A stretch of DNA of 64,000 nt from Gemmatimonadota bacterium (GCA_003169895.1 PNAE01000004.1:200487-264486); one strand, 5' to 3'. Shown: positions 17,403 through 26,590, counted from the first letter of the stretch. Numbers and translations are program-made. Notes: generated by a model from the sequence alone, not told the origin.

Positions 17403-18434
17403 GTGATCACCTTGACGGACATCCCCACAGAGCCTCGGTCGGCGGTAGTGACGGCACGCGGCACGCGCGTCCTCGTTGTGTTCGGGCTCCTGACTGGTGC
17501 TGCGGTTGGACTCGGCGCGCAGGGTAACGCGCAATGCAACGTCTACGCTGCTGGCCCGTTTGGCAATTCGCGCGAGGCGAATGTCTGTAATGCCGGCGTG
17601 GACGGTGCGTCGGTGTTTGCTCCGGTCGCGGGCATCCTCATCACCGGCGGGAATCCTTTCCTCGGCGCCACCGGCGGTTTGGGTGGCTTCCCACACCTGG
17701 GCCTCACGTTGCGCGCGAATGCCACGAGCGTCGTGGTTCCTGATTTCAGTTACAACGGCGTCGGCACCATCGTCGCCGCGAAGCAGACGATCCTTGCACC
17801 CGCACCGCTGATCGAAGCGGCACTGGGCGTGTTCCGTGGGCTCGGCCACGGCAATCTCGCGCTCGACGTGCTCGGTTCGGCGCAATTGCTGCCAACGACG
17901 CTCATTGACGACGTACACATCGACGTCAATGCACGGCGCATCGGCAGCATCGCGCTGGGACTCGGGGTTGGTGCGCGCGTGACCCTGCTGGGCGAGCGCC
18001 AGGCGGTGCCCGCGGTCACCGTGAGCCTCATGCGGCGCACGTTGCCACGGATCGGCGTCGGCAATATCGTCGGCGGCGATAGCTACGAATTTGCCTCGGA
18101 TCTCGCCAGTACCGAGTACCGGGCCACCGTCGGCAAGCGGATCGGACCGCTGGATCTTGGCGCCGGCGCCGGCTGGAGCGACTACACGGCCGCAGCGGAG
18201 ATCGTGTTCGTCAATCCGGTGACGCGCGCGGCGGAGCCGCCGGTCTCGCTCGACATCAAGGACTCGCGGGCGCTCGTCTTCGTCGACGGCGGACTGGCTT
18301 TCGGGTCAGTCTACCTTATCGCCGAGGCTGGATCGCAACGTGGCCGGGATCTTGGACTCGTCACGACCTTCATGGGCAACGACCCGGCGGCGAACCGGAT
18401 CTTCGGCAGCATCGGTCTGCGCTTTGGCTTCTAA
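17403..18434 (+). CDS. Uncharacterised secreted beta-barrel-like protein
   Basis: 343 residues from a GTG at 17403; TTG 17412 or GTG 17448 are possible because the signal peptide (VLVVFGLLTGAAVGLGAQ) begins only after residue 30. GGAGG at 17396-17400 supports a start in this region. The mature part is Gly/Val/Ala-rich with alternating polarity, contains two Cys near its N-terminus (QCNVY, NVCNAG), and ends FGSIGLRFGF, the aromatic C-terminus common in outer-membrane barrels. Function unknown. It sits between purine and riboflavin genes without obvious relation to them. Confidence 0.6.
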   Translation: MITLTDIPTEPRSAVVTARGTRVLVVFGLLTGAAVGLGAQGNAQCNVYAAGPFGNSREANVCNAGVDGASVFAPVAGILITGGNPFLGATGGLGGFPHLGLTLRANATSVVVPDFSYNGVGTIVAAKQTILAPAPLIEAALGVFRGLGHGNLALDVLGSAQLLPTTLIDDVHIDVNARRIGSIALGLGVGARVTLLGERQAVPAVTVSLMRRTLPRIGVGNIVGGDSYEFASDLASTEYRATVGKRIGPLDLGAGAGWSDYTAAAEIVFVNPVTRAAEPPVSLDIKDSRALVFVDGGLAFGSVYLIAEAGSQRGRDLGLVTTFMGNDPAANRIFGSIGLRFGF

Positions 18435-18438
18435 CGAC

Positions 18439-19521
18439 TTGCTCGATCAGTCGTTCATGGGCCTCGCCCTCTGCCTGGCGGACCGCGGCTGGGGCCTGAC
18501 GTACCCCAACCCGATCGTGGGCGCGGTCATTGTTCGCGAGGGGCAAGTCGTCGGCCAAGGCTGGCACGCCGCATACGGCGCGCCGCACGCCGAAGTCGTC
18601 GCGCTCGCGGAGGCCGGCGATCAGGCGCGCGATGCGACACTCTATGTTACGCTCGAGCCGTGCAGCCACTTCGGCAAGCAGCCGCCGTGCGTGGACGCGA
18701 TCGTCGCGGCAGGCATCGGCCGTGTGGTGATCGCGTCACGCGACCCCGATCCGGTCGCCGCCGGGGGTGCCGAGCGTCTCCGCGCCGCTGGCGTTCCGAT
18801 CGAGCTCGGCGTGGGTGAGGCTCGCGCGGCCGCCAGCAACTTCCGGTTCATGCATCGGTTCAAGTCCCTGGACCGCCCGTTCGTGGCGATCAAGCTCGCG
18901 GTGTCGATGGATGGCAAGATTGCCGACGCCGCCGGGAACTCCCGGTGGGTATCTAGCGATGCCGCACGGGAATGGGTGCAGTGGCTGCGTGCCGGTTTTG
19001 GTGCGATCGGTGTCGGCGCGGCAACAGCGATCGTGGACGATGCCCGCCTCACCGTGCGTGGGGAACTCTTGCCGCGCATCACGCCCACACGCGTAGTTTT
19101 CGACCGGCGCGGGCGGCTGCCACCGGAGCATCGCATGTTCGACGATGTTGCGACCGCACCGGTCACGGTGGTGGTCGGCAGCCACGTGGCGGCGACGCGG
19201 CGCGAGACACTGGTCCAGTCGGGTGCGACGGTACTCGTGGCGGACACCCTCGGCGTCGCGCTGCAGGCACTCGCGGGCGAGGGCCTCGACTCCGTGCTGA
19301 TCGAAGGCGGCGGCAGGCTTGCCGGAGCGCTGTTGCGCGAGGGACTCATCGATCGTGTCTACCAGATCCAATGCCCGCTCTGGCTGGGTGACGGCAAGGC
19401 AGCCTGGGACGACCTCGGCGCACCGTCCGTGGATACCGTCGCGAGGTGGCGATTGACGAACGTATCGAGCTTGGCCGAGCCGGGGGAACGCGGCGACATT
19501 CTGATTGAACTCGAGCCGTAG
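18439..19521 (+). CDS. ribD: Bifunctional riboflavin biosynthesis deaminase/reductase
   Basis: 360 residues from a TTG at 18439, chosen because LLDQSFMGLALCLA then aligns with the usual RibD N-terminus; TTG 18424 and ATG 18457 are alternatives. N-terminal deaminase domain: GAPHAEVVAL and TLEPCSHFGKQPPC give the zinc His and two Cys. C-terminal reductase domain: RPFVAIKLAVSMDGKIA, then GGGRLAGALL. Carries out deamination and side-chain reduction of the pyrimidine precursor. First gene of a complete rib cluster; no FMN riboswitch was seen upstream, where only 4 bases separate it from the previous stop. Confidence 0.93.
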   Translation: MLDQSFMGLALCLADRGWGLTYPNPIVGAVIVREGQVVGQGWHAAYGAPHAEVVALAEAGDQARDATLYVTLEPCSHFGKQPPCVDAIVAAGIGRVVIASRDPDPVAAGGAERLRAAGVPIELGVGEARAAASNFRFMHRFKSLDRPFVAIKLAVSMDGKIADAAGNSRWVSSDAAREWVQWLRAGFGAIGVGAATAIVDDARLTVRGELLPRITPTRVVFDRRGRLPPEHRMFDDVATAPVTVVVGSHVAATRRETLVQSGATVLVADTLGVALQALAGEGLDSVLIEGGGRLAGALLREGLIDRVYQIQCPLWLGDGKAAWDDLGAPSVDTVARWRLTNVSSLAEPGERGDILIELEP

Positions 19522-19524
19522 CCG

Positions 19525-20130
19525 ATGTTCACCGGTGTCATCACCGCCGTGGGAACCGTCCGCGAGAGTCGCGCGGTGTCGGGTGGACGCGAACTGGCGA
19601 TCAACGCGCCGTGGCCCGACGTCGCGCTGGGCGAGAGCATCGCGGTCGATGGCGCATGTCTGACGGTGACTGCTGTCGGCAACGCCCAGTTCGTGGTGCA
19701 TGTGATCGCGACATCGCTCGACCGGACGCTCTTCGGCGGGTACGTCGCGGGCCGGCAGGTCAATCTCGAGCGTGCGCTACGCGCTGGCGATCGGCTTGGC
19801 GGTCACCTCGTGCAGGGGCACGTCGATGGCGTGGGGACCGTTGCAGCAGTCTCGCAGCGCGACGATGCGCGACTGCTCGACATCCGCGTGCCGGCGGACG
19901 TGGCGGGCGCATCGATCCCCCGCGGATCGATTGCGGTCGACGGCGTCTCCCTCACCGTGAATGCCATGCCGGCACCCGGCGTAGTCCAGGTGTCGCTGAT
20001 CCCGTTTACCTTGGAGCGTACGACGTTGGGTGAGCGAGTGCGGGGAGACCAGGTGCACGTCGAAGGAGATGCAGTGGGGAAGTACGTGAAGCAGTTATTG
20101 GTTCCCTGGCAGGCGCCGGGGCCACAGTGA
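19525..20130 (+). CDS. ribE: Riboflavin synthase alpha chain
   Basis: 201 residues. Dismutates two 6,7-dimethyl-8-ribityllumazine molecules to riboflavin. Starts MFTGVITAVGTV as the family does, and shows the internal duplication: VDGACLTVTAV in the first barrel and VDGVSLTVNAM in the second, plus GGHLVQGHVDGVG. Three bases after ribD; its stop overlaps the GTG of ribBA. Confidence 0.96.
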   Translation: MFTGVITAVGTVRESRAVSGGRELAINAPWPDVALGESIAVDGACLTVTAVGNAQFVVHVIATSLDRTLFGGYVAGRQVNLERALRAGDRLGGHLVQGHVDGVGTVAAVSQRDDARLLDIRVPADVAGASIPRGSIAVDGVSLTVNAMPAPGVVQVSLIPFTLERTTLGERVRGDQVHVEGDAVGKYVKQLLVPWQAPGPQ

Positions 20131-21332
20131 CGTTGACTCCGATTGCGCGCGCCATCGCCGACATCAAGGCCGGCAGGATGGTCGTGGTCGTCGACGACGA
20201 GGATCGCGAAAATGAAGGCGACCTCGTTTGTGCGGCGGAGCTGATCACGACCGAGATCGTCAACTTCATGGCGCGCCACGGTCGGGGGTGGATCTGTCTC
20301 GCCCTGACGCCCGACGATTGCGACCGCCTCGAGTTGCCGCAAATGGTCGAGCGCAACACCGAGTCGATGCTGACGGCCTTCACGGTGACCATCGACGCGG
20401 AACGCCGTTTCGATGTCACGACCGGCATTTCGGCGAGCGATCGTGCCACGACCATCCGGGTCGCGATCGACCCCGACACCACGCCGGCGGACCTGCGCCG
20501 CCCGGGCCACATTCAGCCGCTGCGCGCCCAGCGCGGCGGCGTATTGCGCCGGGTCGGACACACCGAGGCGAGCGTCGACCTGGCGCGCCTTGGCGGGTTG
20601 CGCCCGGCGGGTGTGATCTGCGAGATCCTCAATCCTGATGGATCCATGGCGCGGCTGCCCGATCTGCAGAACTTCGCGGCGGAACATGGCCTGTCGCTCA
20701 TCGCGGTCGCCGATCTCGTCGCCTACCGGCTGCGCACCGAGCAACTGGTGCATCGGGTGGCGGAGGCACGCCTGCCGACGGAGTTTGGCGAGTTCCGGGT
20801 CATCGGGTATCGCAACGACGTCGACCGCGCCGAGCACGTCGCACTGGTGTTCGGCGATGTCGCGGGGCAGGCGAACGTCCCGGTCCGGATGCACTCCAAG
20901 TGTCTCACGGGCGACGTCTTCCATTCACTGCGCTGCGACTGCGGGATCCAGTTGCATCGCGCCATGGAACTGATCACGCGGGAAGGCCGGGGAGTGATCG
21001 TGTACCTCGACCAGGAAGGCCGCGGCATCGGCCTGCTGAACAAGCTCCGCGCGTACGAGCTGCAGGACGCGGGCAACGACACCGTCGAGGCGAACGCCCG
21101 GCTCGGCTTCAAGGCCGATTTGCGTGACTTCGGCATCGGGGCGCAGATTCTCCGCGACCTCGGTCTGTCGTCGCTGCGCATCATGACCAACAACCCGCGC
21201 AAGCTCGTGGGACTCGAAGGATACGGTCTCGAAATCGTCGAACGGATTCCACTGCTTGCGGACACCACGCCCGATAACCAGGCCTACCTCGCTGCCAAGC
21301 GCGACAAACTCGGCCACCTCTTGGCGCATTGA
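20127..21332 (+). CDS. ribBA: Bifunctional DHBP synthase / GTP cyclohydrolase II
   Basis: 401 residues. The N-terminal half (about 1-200) is 3,4-dihydroxy-2-butanone 4-phosphate synthase: VVDDEDRENEGDLV and HTEASVDLARLGGLRPAGVICE. The C-terminal half is GTP cyclohydrolase II: SKCLTGDVFHSLRCDCG supplies the three zinc cysteines, followed by YLDQEGRGIGLLNKLRAY and the C-terminal RIMTNNPRKL. Both active sites appear intact, so the protein feeds both branches of riboflavin synthesis. GTG start in the ribE stop. Confidence 0.96.
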   Translation: MTLTPIARAIADIKAGRMVVVVDDEDRENEGDLVCAAELITTEIVNFMARHGRGWICLALTPDDCDRLELPQMVERNTESMLTAFTVTIDAERRFDVTTGISASDRATTIRVAIDPDTTPADLRRPGHIQPLRAQRGGVLRRVGHTEASVDLARLGGLRPAGVICEILNPDGSMARLPDLQNFAAEHGLSLIAVADLVAYRLRTEQLVHRVAEARLPTEFGEFRVIGYRNDVDRAEHVALVFGDVAGQANVPVRMHSKCLTGDVFHSLRCDCGIQLHRAMELITREGRGVIVYLDQEGRGIGLLNKLRAYELQDAGNDTVEANARLGFKADLRDFGIGAQILRDLGLSSLRIMTNNPRKLVGLEGYGLEIVERIPLLADTTPDNQAYLAAKRDKLGHLLAH

Positions 21333-21335
21333 CGG

Positions 21336-21803
21336 ATGACTGAATATGAAGGACGGCTCCAGGCCGGTGGTCGCGTCGCGATGGTGGTATCACGCTATCA
21401 TGAGCGGATTACGTCCCGGCTTCTCGAAGGCGCGATGGTGGCATGCCTCGAGGCGGGTGTCCCCGATACCGACGTCGACGTGCTCTGGGTGGCCGGAGCG
21501 TTCGAACTCGGAGTGATCGTCAGCGCCGCGGCGCACAGTGGGCGGTACGCCGCGATCGTCGCGCTCGGCGCGGTCATCCGCGGTGCCACACCGCACTTCG
21601 ACTATGTCGCGGGCGAGACGGCCGCCGCGCTCAGTCGCGCCGCATCCGACGCCCTCGTACCGGTCGGATTCGGGCTGTTGACCTGCGACACGATGGAGCA
21701 GGCGGCGGCTCGCGCCGGTGGCCCCGCCGGGAACAAGGGTCGCGAAGCGGCCGAGGCAGCGCTCCGCACGGCCGACCTGATGCGTCGAGCGCTGGACGAA
21801 TGA
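21336..21803 (+). CDS. ribH: 6,7-dimethyl-8-ribityllumazine synthase
   Basis: 155 residues. Condenses the pyrimidine intermediate with DHBP. Seen: VAMVVSRYHERIT (usually RFNEEIT), WVAGAFELGV, GAVIRGATPHFDYVA and PVGFGLLTCDTMEQA with the catalytic-region His of the PHFDYV segment. The slight departures (CDTMEQA for TTDTIEQA) are conservative. ATG three bases after ribBA; its stop overlaps nusB. Usually assembles as pentamers or 60-mers. Confidence 0.95.
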   Translation: MTEYEGRLQAGGRVAMVVSRYHERITSRLLEGAMVACLEAGVPDTDVDVLWVAGAFELGVIVSAAAHSGRYAAIVALGAVIRGATPHFDYVAGETAAALSRAASDALVPVGFGLLTCDTMEQAAARAGGPAGNKGREAAEAALRTADLMRRALDE

Positions 21804-22216
21804 CGCTGCGGGCGGAAACCCGGGTGCGTGCCCGGGCGCTGCAGCTGCTTTATGCACTTGAGATCACGGGAGACACCTCCACGGGAGCTGGCGCAAGCGG
21901 CGTGGCAGAGCTCATCGGTGACGTGCGGCTGGTGCGCGATGATGTCGAGCCGCTGGTCCGGGAAATTCGGAACAGCCAGCCCGCGATCGATCGGCTGGCC
22001 GAGGCGGCCACAGACAACTGGCGTCTGGAGCGCGTCGCCACGATTGAGCGCAACATCCTGCGAATCGCGATCTTCGAACTGTTGCGAAACACGGCACCCG
22101 CCAAGGTCGTCATCGACGAGGCCCTGTGGCTGGCGCACCGCTTTGCCGGCCAGAAGGCGCCGGCATTCATCAACGGCGTGCTCGACCGCATCGCGCGCGA
22201 CCTCGGCCGCCTGTAG
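21800..22216 (+). CDS. nusB: Transcription antitermination factor NusB
   Basis: 138 residues from the ATG overlapping the ribH stop. NusB binds NusE (S10) and boxA RNA for antitermination, chiefly of rRNA. Features: RVRARALQLLYALEI at the N-terminus, then VATIERNILRIAIFELL and APAKVVIDEALWLAHRFAG, and the C-terminal FINGVLDRIAR. All helical. Placement directly after ribH is the widespread ribH-nusB arrangement. Confidence 0.94.
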   Translation: MTLRAETRVRARALQLLYALEITGDTSTGAGASGVAELIGDVRLVRDDVEPLVREIRNSQPAIDRLAEAATDNWRLERVATIERNILRIAIFELLRNTAPAKVVIDEALWLAHRFAGQKAPAFINGVLDRIARDLGRL

Positions 22217-22225
22217 GCCGCGCCG

Positions 22226-23386
22226 ATGAACATCCTCGTCGCCAATTGGCAGGATCGCAGGAATCCGCACGCCGGCGGCGCCGAGATCCATCTGTTCGAA
22301 TTGTTCTCGCGCATTGCCGGGCTTGGCCACCGGGTCCGCCTGGTGTGCTCGGGATTCGCCGGTGCACCGCCGGTCGAAATGGTCGACGGGATCGAGGTGC
22401 ATCGTTACGGCGGCCGGCATTCATTCGCACTCGTGGGTTGGCGGGCGATTCGCGACGCGGTGCGCCGGTTCGCGCCCGACCTGGTGGTGGACGATATCAA
22501 CAAGCTGCCGCTGTTCACGCCGTTGCTCACCCGGCGCCCGGTGTACGCCATCGTACCGCACCTGTTCGGCACGACGGCATTCGCGGAGGCATCGTGGCCG
22601 GTCGCGGCCGCCGTCGTGTCGGCGGAGCGAATGATCCCGGTGGTGTATCGCCGGGCCTGGTTTCACGCCATCAGCGATTCGACGCGGGACGACTTGATCG
22701 CCCGCGGCATTCCGGGTGAGAGAATTGCGGTGGTATATCCCGGTGTCGACACCCGCTCTTTCGCACCCGACCCCGCGACGCCGCGAAGCACTCCACCGCG
22801 CTTCGTGTACATCGGCCGGCTCAAGCGGTACAAGGGTGTTGAATACCTGATTCACGCGCTGGCGATCGCCCGCCGCGACCGGCCGGATCTGAGCGTCGAT
22901 ATCGCCGGAAGCGGCGACGATCGCGACCGGCTCGAAGCCGTGGCGCGGGCCGATGGCGTCGCGGAGGCGGTGCGTTTTCTTGGCTTCGTGGATGAGCCGA
23001 CCCGGCTCAGGCTCTTGCGAGAGTCGGTGGCGAACGTATTTCCTTCCCCCAAGGAGGGTTGGGGCATCACCGTGATGGAGGCTGCCGCCTGCGGCACACC
23101 GTCGCTGGCGTCCGACTCTCCCGGGCTCCGGGACTCGGTACGCGACGGCCAGACCGGGGTGCTGGTGCCCCACGGCGACGCTCCGCAGCTGGCGCGCCAG
23201 ATGGTCCGGTTCGCGGACGACCGTGAGCTGGTTGAACGGTTGGGGCGCGCGGCGCGGTCATGGGCCGAGCGACTGACCTGGGACGGTGCGGCGGCAACCG
23301 TCGAGCGGCACCTCGCGGAACTCGCCGCCGGGACGCTCTCCCGCGCGTCGCTGGCCAACCAAGGAGTTCCCCCTGCGCTTTCGTGA
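22226..23386 (+). CDS. Glycosyltransferase family 4
   Basis: 386 residues, GT-B fold. N-terminal HAGGAEIHLFELFSRIAGLG is the acceptor-side loop. The C-terminal half has FVYIGRLKRYKGVEYLI, the SPKEGWGITVMEAAACGTP donor-site motif (EX7E-like) and LVPHGD. A retaining sugar transferase acting on the cytoplasmic side; donor and acceptor are not predictable. No polysaccharide cluster surrounds it. Its end runs 14 bases into the proposed start of hprK, so it may be co-transcribed with the PTS cluster. Confidence 0.88.
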   Translation: MNILVANWQDRRNPHAGGAEIHLFELFSRIAGLGHRVRLVCSGFAGAPPVEMVDGIEVHRYGGRHSFALVGWRAIRDAVRRFAPDLVVDDINKLPLFTPLLTRRPVYAIVPHLFGTTAFAEASWPVAAAVVSAERMIPVVYRRAWFHAISDSTRDDLIARGIPGERIAVVYPGVDTRSFAPDPATPRSTPPRFVYIGRLKRYKGVEYLIHALAIARRDRPDLSVDIAGSGDDRDRLEAVARADGVAEAVRFLGFVDEPTRLRLLRESVANVFPSPKEGWGITVMEAAACGTPSLASDSPGLRDSVRDGQTGVLVPHGDAPQLARQMVRFADDRELVERLGRAARSWAERLTWDGAAATVERHLAELAAGTLSRASLANQGVPPALS

Positions 23387-24329
23387 TTTTCTTGCCGCCG
23401 GTGAACAACTGGAGCTCGAGGCGCTGACCGGCGAGCTCGGACTCGACCAGTTGGTGCCGGATGCGGAAATTGCGTCGCCGGGACTGGCGCTTGCCGGATA
23501 CCATGGGCGGTTCATGCCCGATCGGCTGCACGTGCTCGGCGAGACCGAGATCACCTATCTCGCCTCGCTCGATCCGGCAACCCGCCGTGCATCGCTGGAA
23601 GGGTTCTTCCAGTACGACCTGCCGGTCGTCTTCATCACCAAGGGGCTCGATCCCCCCGAGCCGTTGCTCCAGCTGGCGCAGCGCCGCCGCATACCGGTGC
23701 TGCGCACCGCGCTCAAGACGGCGGAGTTCTACAAGCGGATCAAGCCGATCATCGAGGAGGCGTTCGCACCACGCACGACGCTGCATGGTTCGCTGACCGA
23801 CGTCTACGGTGTCGGGCTCCTGTTCATGGGCCGCTCGGGCATCGGCAAGAGCGAATGCGTGCTGGACCTCGTGGAGCGCGGCCACCGGCTGGTGGCGGAC
23901 GATGTCGTCAAGGTGACCCGGCGCGGCAACGACGTGCTGATCGGGCAGGGGCACGAGCTGGCCGCGCATCACATGGAGATCCGCGGTGTCGGCCTCATCG
24001 ACATCCCCGCGCTGTTCGGCGTCCGGTCGGTCCGGCAGCAGAAGCGCATCGAGGTGGTCGTGCAGCTGGAGGACTGGGAAACCGCGAAAGATGCCGATCG
24101 CAGCGGCCTGCAGCGCGACACGGTGACGATTCTCGATGTGGCGACTCCCCGGGTGATCGTTCCCCTCAACCCCGGAAAGAACATCACGGTGATATCGGAA
24201 GTCGTTGCGATGATGCACTTGCTCCGCTACAGCGGCGTTGACGTTGCCGCGGCGTTCAATGAACGCCTGATCAAGAAGATGCGGGAGAAGCGCGGGCTGC
24301 GGGAGTATCTGCGCGGTGACACCGAATGA
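23373..24329 (+). CDS. hprK: HPr kinase/phosphorylase
   Basis: 318 residues if translation starts at CTG 23373. AAGGAG (23361-23366) sits 6 bases before it, no ATG, GTG or TTG lies in frame nearby, and the resulting N-terminus RFRDFLAAGEQLELEALTGE matches the family. HprK phosphorylates and dephosphorylates HPr on Ser46. Walker A is GRSGIGKS at 153-160; the HprK signature HHMEIRGVGLIDIPALFG follows, then the LNPGKNITVISE region. The HPr encoded downstream carries a matching Ser46. First of seven overlapping PTS genes. Confidence 0.93.
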   Translation: MRFRDFLAAGEQLELEALTGELGLDQLVPDAEIASPGLALAGYHGRFMPDRLHVLGETEITYLASLDPATRRASLEGFFQYDLPVVFITKGLDPPEPLLQLAQRRRIPVLRTALKTAEFYKRIKPIIEEAFAPRTTLHGSLTDVYGVGLLFMGRSGIGKSECVLDLVERGHRLVADDVVKVTRRGNDVLIGQGHELAAHHMEIRGVGLIDIPALFGVRSVRQQKRIEVVVQLEDWETAKDADRSGLQRDTVTILDVATPRVIVPLNPGKNITVISEVVAMMHLLRYSGVDVAAAFNERLIKKMREKRGLREYLRGDTE

Positions 24330-24697
24330 CGCCGATCAAGGGAGTGGTCGTCGGCCACGGTCATCTGGCCGCAGCGCTCATCGAGGCGGTCGAGCAGATC
24401 AGTGGTCCCAATAGCGGTCTGGTGGCGATCTCGAACACGGACTGCGACCGCAGTACCCTGGAGGAACGCATCATCAATGCGGCCACACCGGGGCCGTCAC
24501 TCGTGTTCATCGATCTGCCAAGCGGGTCATGCCATTTCGCCGCGATGCGGCGGATCCAGTCGATGCCGGACGTTCGCGTGGTCACGGGCGTCAACCTGGC
24601 GATGCTGCTCGAGTTCGTGTTTCACCGCGAGGGGGAGATTGCTGCCGTCGCCGGACACATCGCGGACGTCGGTGCGCGCGCGGTTGTGACCCGCTGA
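24326..24697 (+). CDS. PTS mannose-family EIIA component
   Basis: 123 residues, a stand-alone EIIA domain. Accepts phosphate from HPr and passes it to EIIB. The active His is most likely His11 in VVVGHGHLAAAL. The later VFIDLPSGSCHFAAMR and VVTGVNLAMLLEFV segments match the EIIA-Man fold. Overlaps hprK by ATGA and abuts EIIB (TGATG). Some Gram-negative EIIA-Man proteins act only in regulation, but here every transport component follows. Confidence 0.9.
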   Translation: MTPIKGVVVGHGHLAAALIEAVEQISGPNSGLVAISNTDCDRSTLEERIINAATPGPSLVFIDLPSGSCHFAAMRRIQSMPDVRVVTGVNLAMLLEFVFHREGEIAAVAGHIADVGARAVVTR

Positions 24698-25176
24698 TGA
24701 CGCTGCGGCTCTTCCGGGTCGACGACCGGCTAGTGCACGGGCAGGTCGTGATCGGCTGGGGCCGCCCGCTCGCCACCCGTTTCATCGTGCTGGTCGACAA
24801 CGGTGTCTGCGAGAGCGACTGGGAACAGGACCTGTACCGGATGGCGGTACCCAACGACGTTCAGCTGATCTTCGCGAACGTCGCGGAGGCGGCGGCGCAC
24901 ATGGTGGAGTGGGTGGCCGATCCGCGGCCCGGCATGCTGCTCACGGCGGACCTCGCCACCATGGCGGCGCTGCACGATGCGGTGCCGGCGCTGATCCGCC
25001 GCATCAATCTCGGCGGGCTGCACCATCGTCCCGGCCGGGTCGAGCGACTGCGATACATCTATCTCGGCGAAGCCGAGGAAGCGTTGCTGCGACGACTGCG
25101 CCGTGACGGTGCCGAGATCAGCGCGCAGGACCTGCCCACGACCCCCGCCGTTGACCTGGAGGCGTTGTTGCGATGA
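24697..25176 (+). CDS. PTS mannose/sorbose-family EIIB component
   Basis: 159 residues. Phosphocarrier between EIIA and the sugar bound at EIIC/EIID. The phospho-acceptor is His14 in FRVDDRLVHGQVVIGW, the family hallmark. Residues PNDVQLIFANVAEAA and LRRINLGGLHHRPG also fit the family. ATG overlaps the EIIA stop by one base; its own end overlaps EIIC by 4. The sugar is not predictable from sequence. Confidence 0.92.
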   Translation: MTLRLFRVDDRLVHGQVVIGWGRPLATRFIVLVDNGVCESDWEQDLYRMAVPNDVQLIFANVAEAAAHMVEWVADPRPGMLLTADLATMAALHDAVPALIRRINLGGLHHRPGRVERLRYIYLGEAEEALLRRLRRDGAEISAQDLPTTPAVDLEALLR

Positions 25177-25853
25177 TGATGTCGCCGCTCGCGTTCGTGC
25201 TCACCCTGTTCTGGGGCACCGTGGTCGGGCTCGACCTGGTGAGCGTGCCGCAGGGGCTGCTGTCCCGCCCGCTGGTCGCCGCGACCGTTGCCGGCCTGAT
25301 TCTCGGCAACGTCACCGGCGGTCTGGTGGCGGGCCTGGTACTCGAGCTGTACGCGCTGGACGTGCTGCCCATCGGGGCGGCGCGGTATCCGGATTTCAGC
25401 GTCGCCGCAGTCGCCGGCGGTGTGGCCGCGGCGCTGGTGCCCGCCGAGGTCGCGGCGGGCGCCGCCGGACTGGTCGGATTGCCAATGGCCGCGGTGGGCG
25501 GGTGGACGCTGCAGAAGTTGCGCCGCCGCAACGCCGTGTCGGTGCAACGGCGCCTCGAGCGAGTCGCCCACGGCGATGCGCGTGCCATCTGGGAGCTGCA
25601 GCGCAACGGATTGTTGCGTGACGCCTTGCGATCGTTCGCGCTCGCGCTCGTGGGCGTCGGCATCGCGCTGCTCGTCGCATTGGTTCCCTGGGAACTGTTC
25701 AGCCATGCCCGCATCCTGTCGCGGGCGGTGCTCGCCGGTGGCCTGGCGGCGGCGCTTGCCGGTGCGATCCGCAACGCCGGTCAAGGCGGCCGCCGCCACT
25801 GGCTTGCCGTCGGATTGGCCACCGGGATCGTCGTGGTGGTGTTGCTGCGATGA
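25173..25853 (+). CDS. PTS mannose/sorbose-family EIIC permease
   Basis: 226 residues, integral inner membrane. The N-terminal GTVVGLDLVSVPQGLLSRPLV and VAGLVLELYALDVLPIGAARYPD segments are typical of the sorbose/mannose EIIC family; several further hydrophobic helices follow with a charged loop near residues 110-150. Forms the sugar pathway with EIID. ATGA overlaps on both sides. Slightly shorter than E. coli ManY. Confidence 0.88.
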   Translation: MMMSPLAFVLTLFWGTVVGLDLVSVPQGLLSRPLVAATVAGLILGNVTGGLVAGLVLELYALDVLPIGAARYPDFSVAAVAGGVAAALVPAEVAAGAAGLVGLPMAAVGGWTLQKLRRRNAVSVQRRLERVAHGDARAIWELQRNGLLRDALRSFALALVGVGIALLVALVPWELFSHARILSRAVLAGGLAAALAGAIRNAGQGGRRHWLAVGLATGIVVVVLLR

Positions 25854-26590
25854 AGCCGCGCACGGAAGCGCTGCTGCGGCTGCTTGCCGTGCAAGCATCG
25901 TATACCTACGAGCGGATGGCGGGCATCGGCGTCGGGCATGCAGCGGCGCCGCTGCTCCGAGATGTGTTCGCGACACGCTCGGTACGGGAGCGCCGGGAAG
26001 CAGTGGCCCGTTCGGCGGATTTCTTCAACTCGCACCCGTATCTCGCCGGCGTGGCGGTAGGGGCCGAGGTGAAGGCCGAGCAGGACGGTGTGCCGGGTCC
26101 GGTGATTTCGCGACTGCGTACTGCGCTCTCCGGACCGCTCGGCGCGCTCGGCGATCAGCTGATCTGGGCGGGATGGGTTCCGGCGCTGATCGGCATCGGG
26201 CTGATCGCTGCGCCGTGGGCCGGACTGTGGGCGATCGTCGGCATCGTGCTGGTGCACAATGTCCTGCGGCTGTGGCTGACAGCGTGGGGGCTTGATCTTG
26301 GGTTGCGCGAAGGACTCCGGGTGGGCGGCGCATTGCAGCGTTCGTGGTTGCCGCGAGGCGCCGTCGAGGCACAGCGGGTCGCCGCGTTCGCCGTGGGCGC
26401 CGCGTTGCCGGTTGTCGCGTGGCAGGTGCTGCAGCACGCAAGCCGGGGCGAGGTTGGCGCGACGGTGGGCGTGGCGCTGGTCGGGGTCGTGCTGTCGGTG
26501 GTGCCGAGGACCCGCGTCCGCGTGAGTGGCCTGCGCTTCGGCCTGCTGCTCGTTGGCGTGGCACTGCTCGCGCTTGGAGGGCTTCGGTGA
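25850..26590 (+). CDS. PTS mannose-family EIID permease
   Basis: 246 residues. Family marks: ASYTYERMAGIGVGHAAAP near the N-terminus (usually SWNYERMQ.G), FFNSHPYLAGVAVGA, and RTALSGPLGALGDQLIWAG, followed by C-terminal membrane helices. Works with EIIC as the membrane translocator. Overlaps EIIC and the GTG of the HPr gene. Confidence 0.9.
   Translation: MKPRTEALLRLLAVQASYTYERMAGIGVGHAAAPLLRDVFATRSVRERREAVARSADFFNSHPYLAGVAVGAEVKAEQDGVPGPVISRLRTALSGPLGALGDQLIWAGWVPALIGIGLIAAPWAGLWAIVGIVLVHNVLRLWLTAWGLDLGLREGLRVGGALQRSWLPRGAVEAQRVAAFAVGAALPVVAWQVLQHASRGEVGATVGVALVGVVLSVVPRTRVRVSGLRFGLLLVGVALLALGGLR

Noticed and set aside
18340-18439. Possible FMN riboswitch or longer N-terminus for ribD
   Set aside because: The preceding gene ends 4 bases before the chosen start, and the extra upstream frame is coding sequence of that gene read in another frame.
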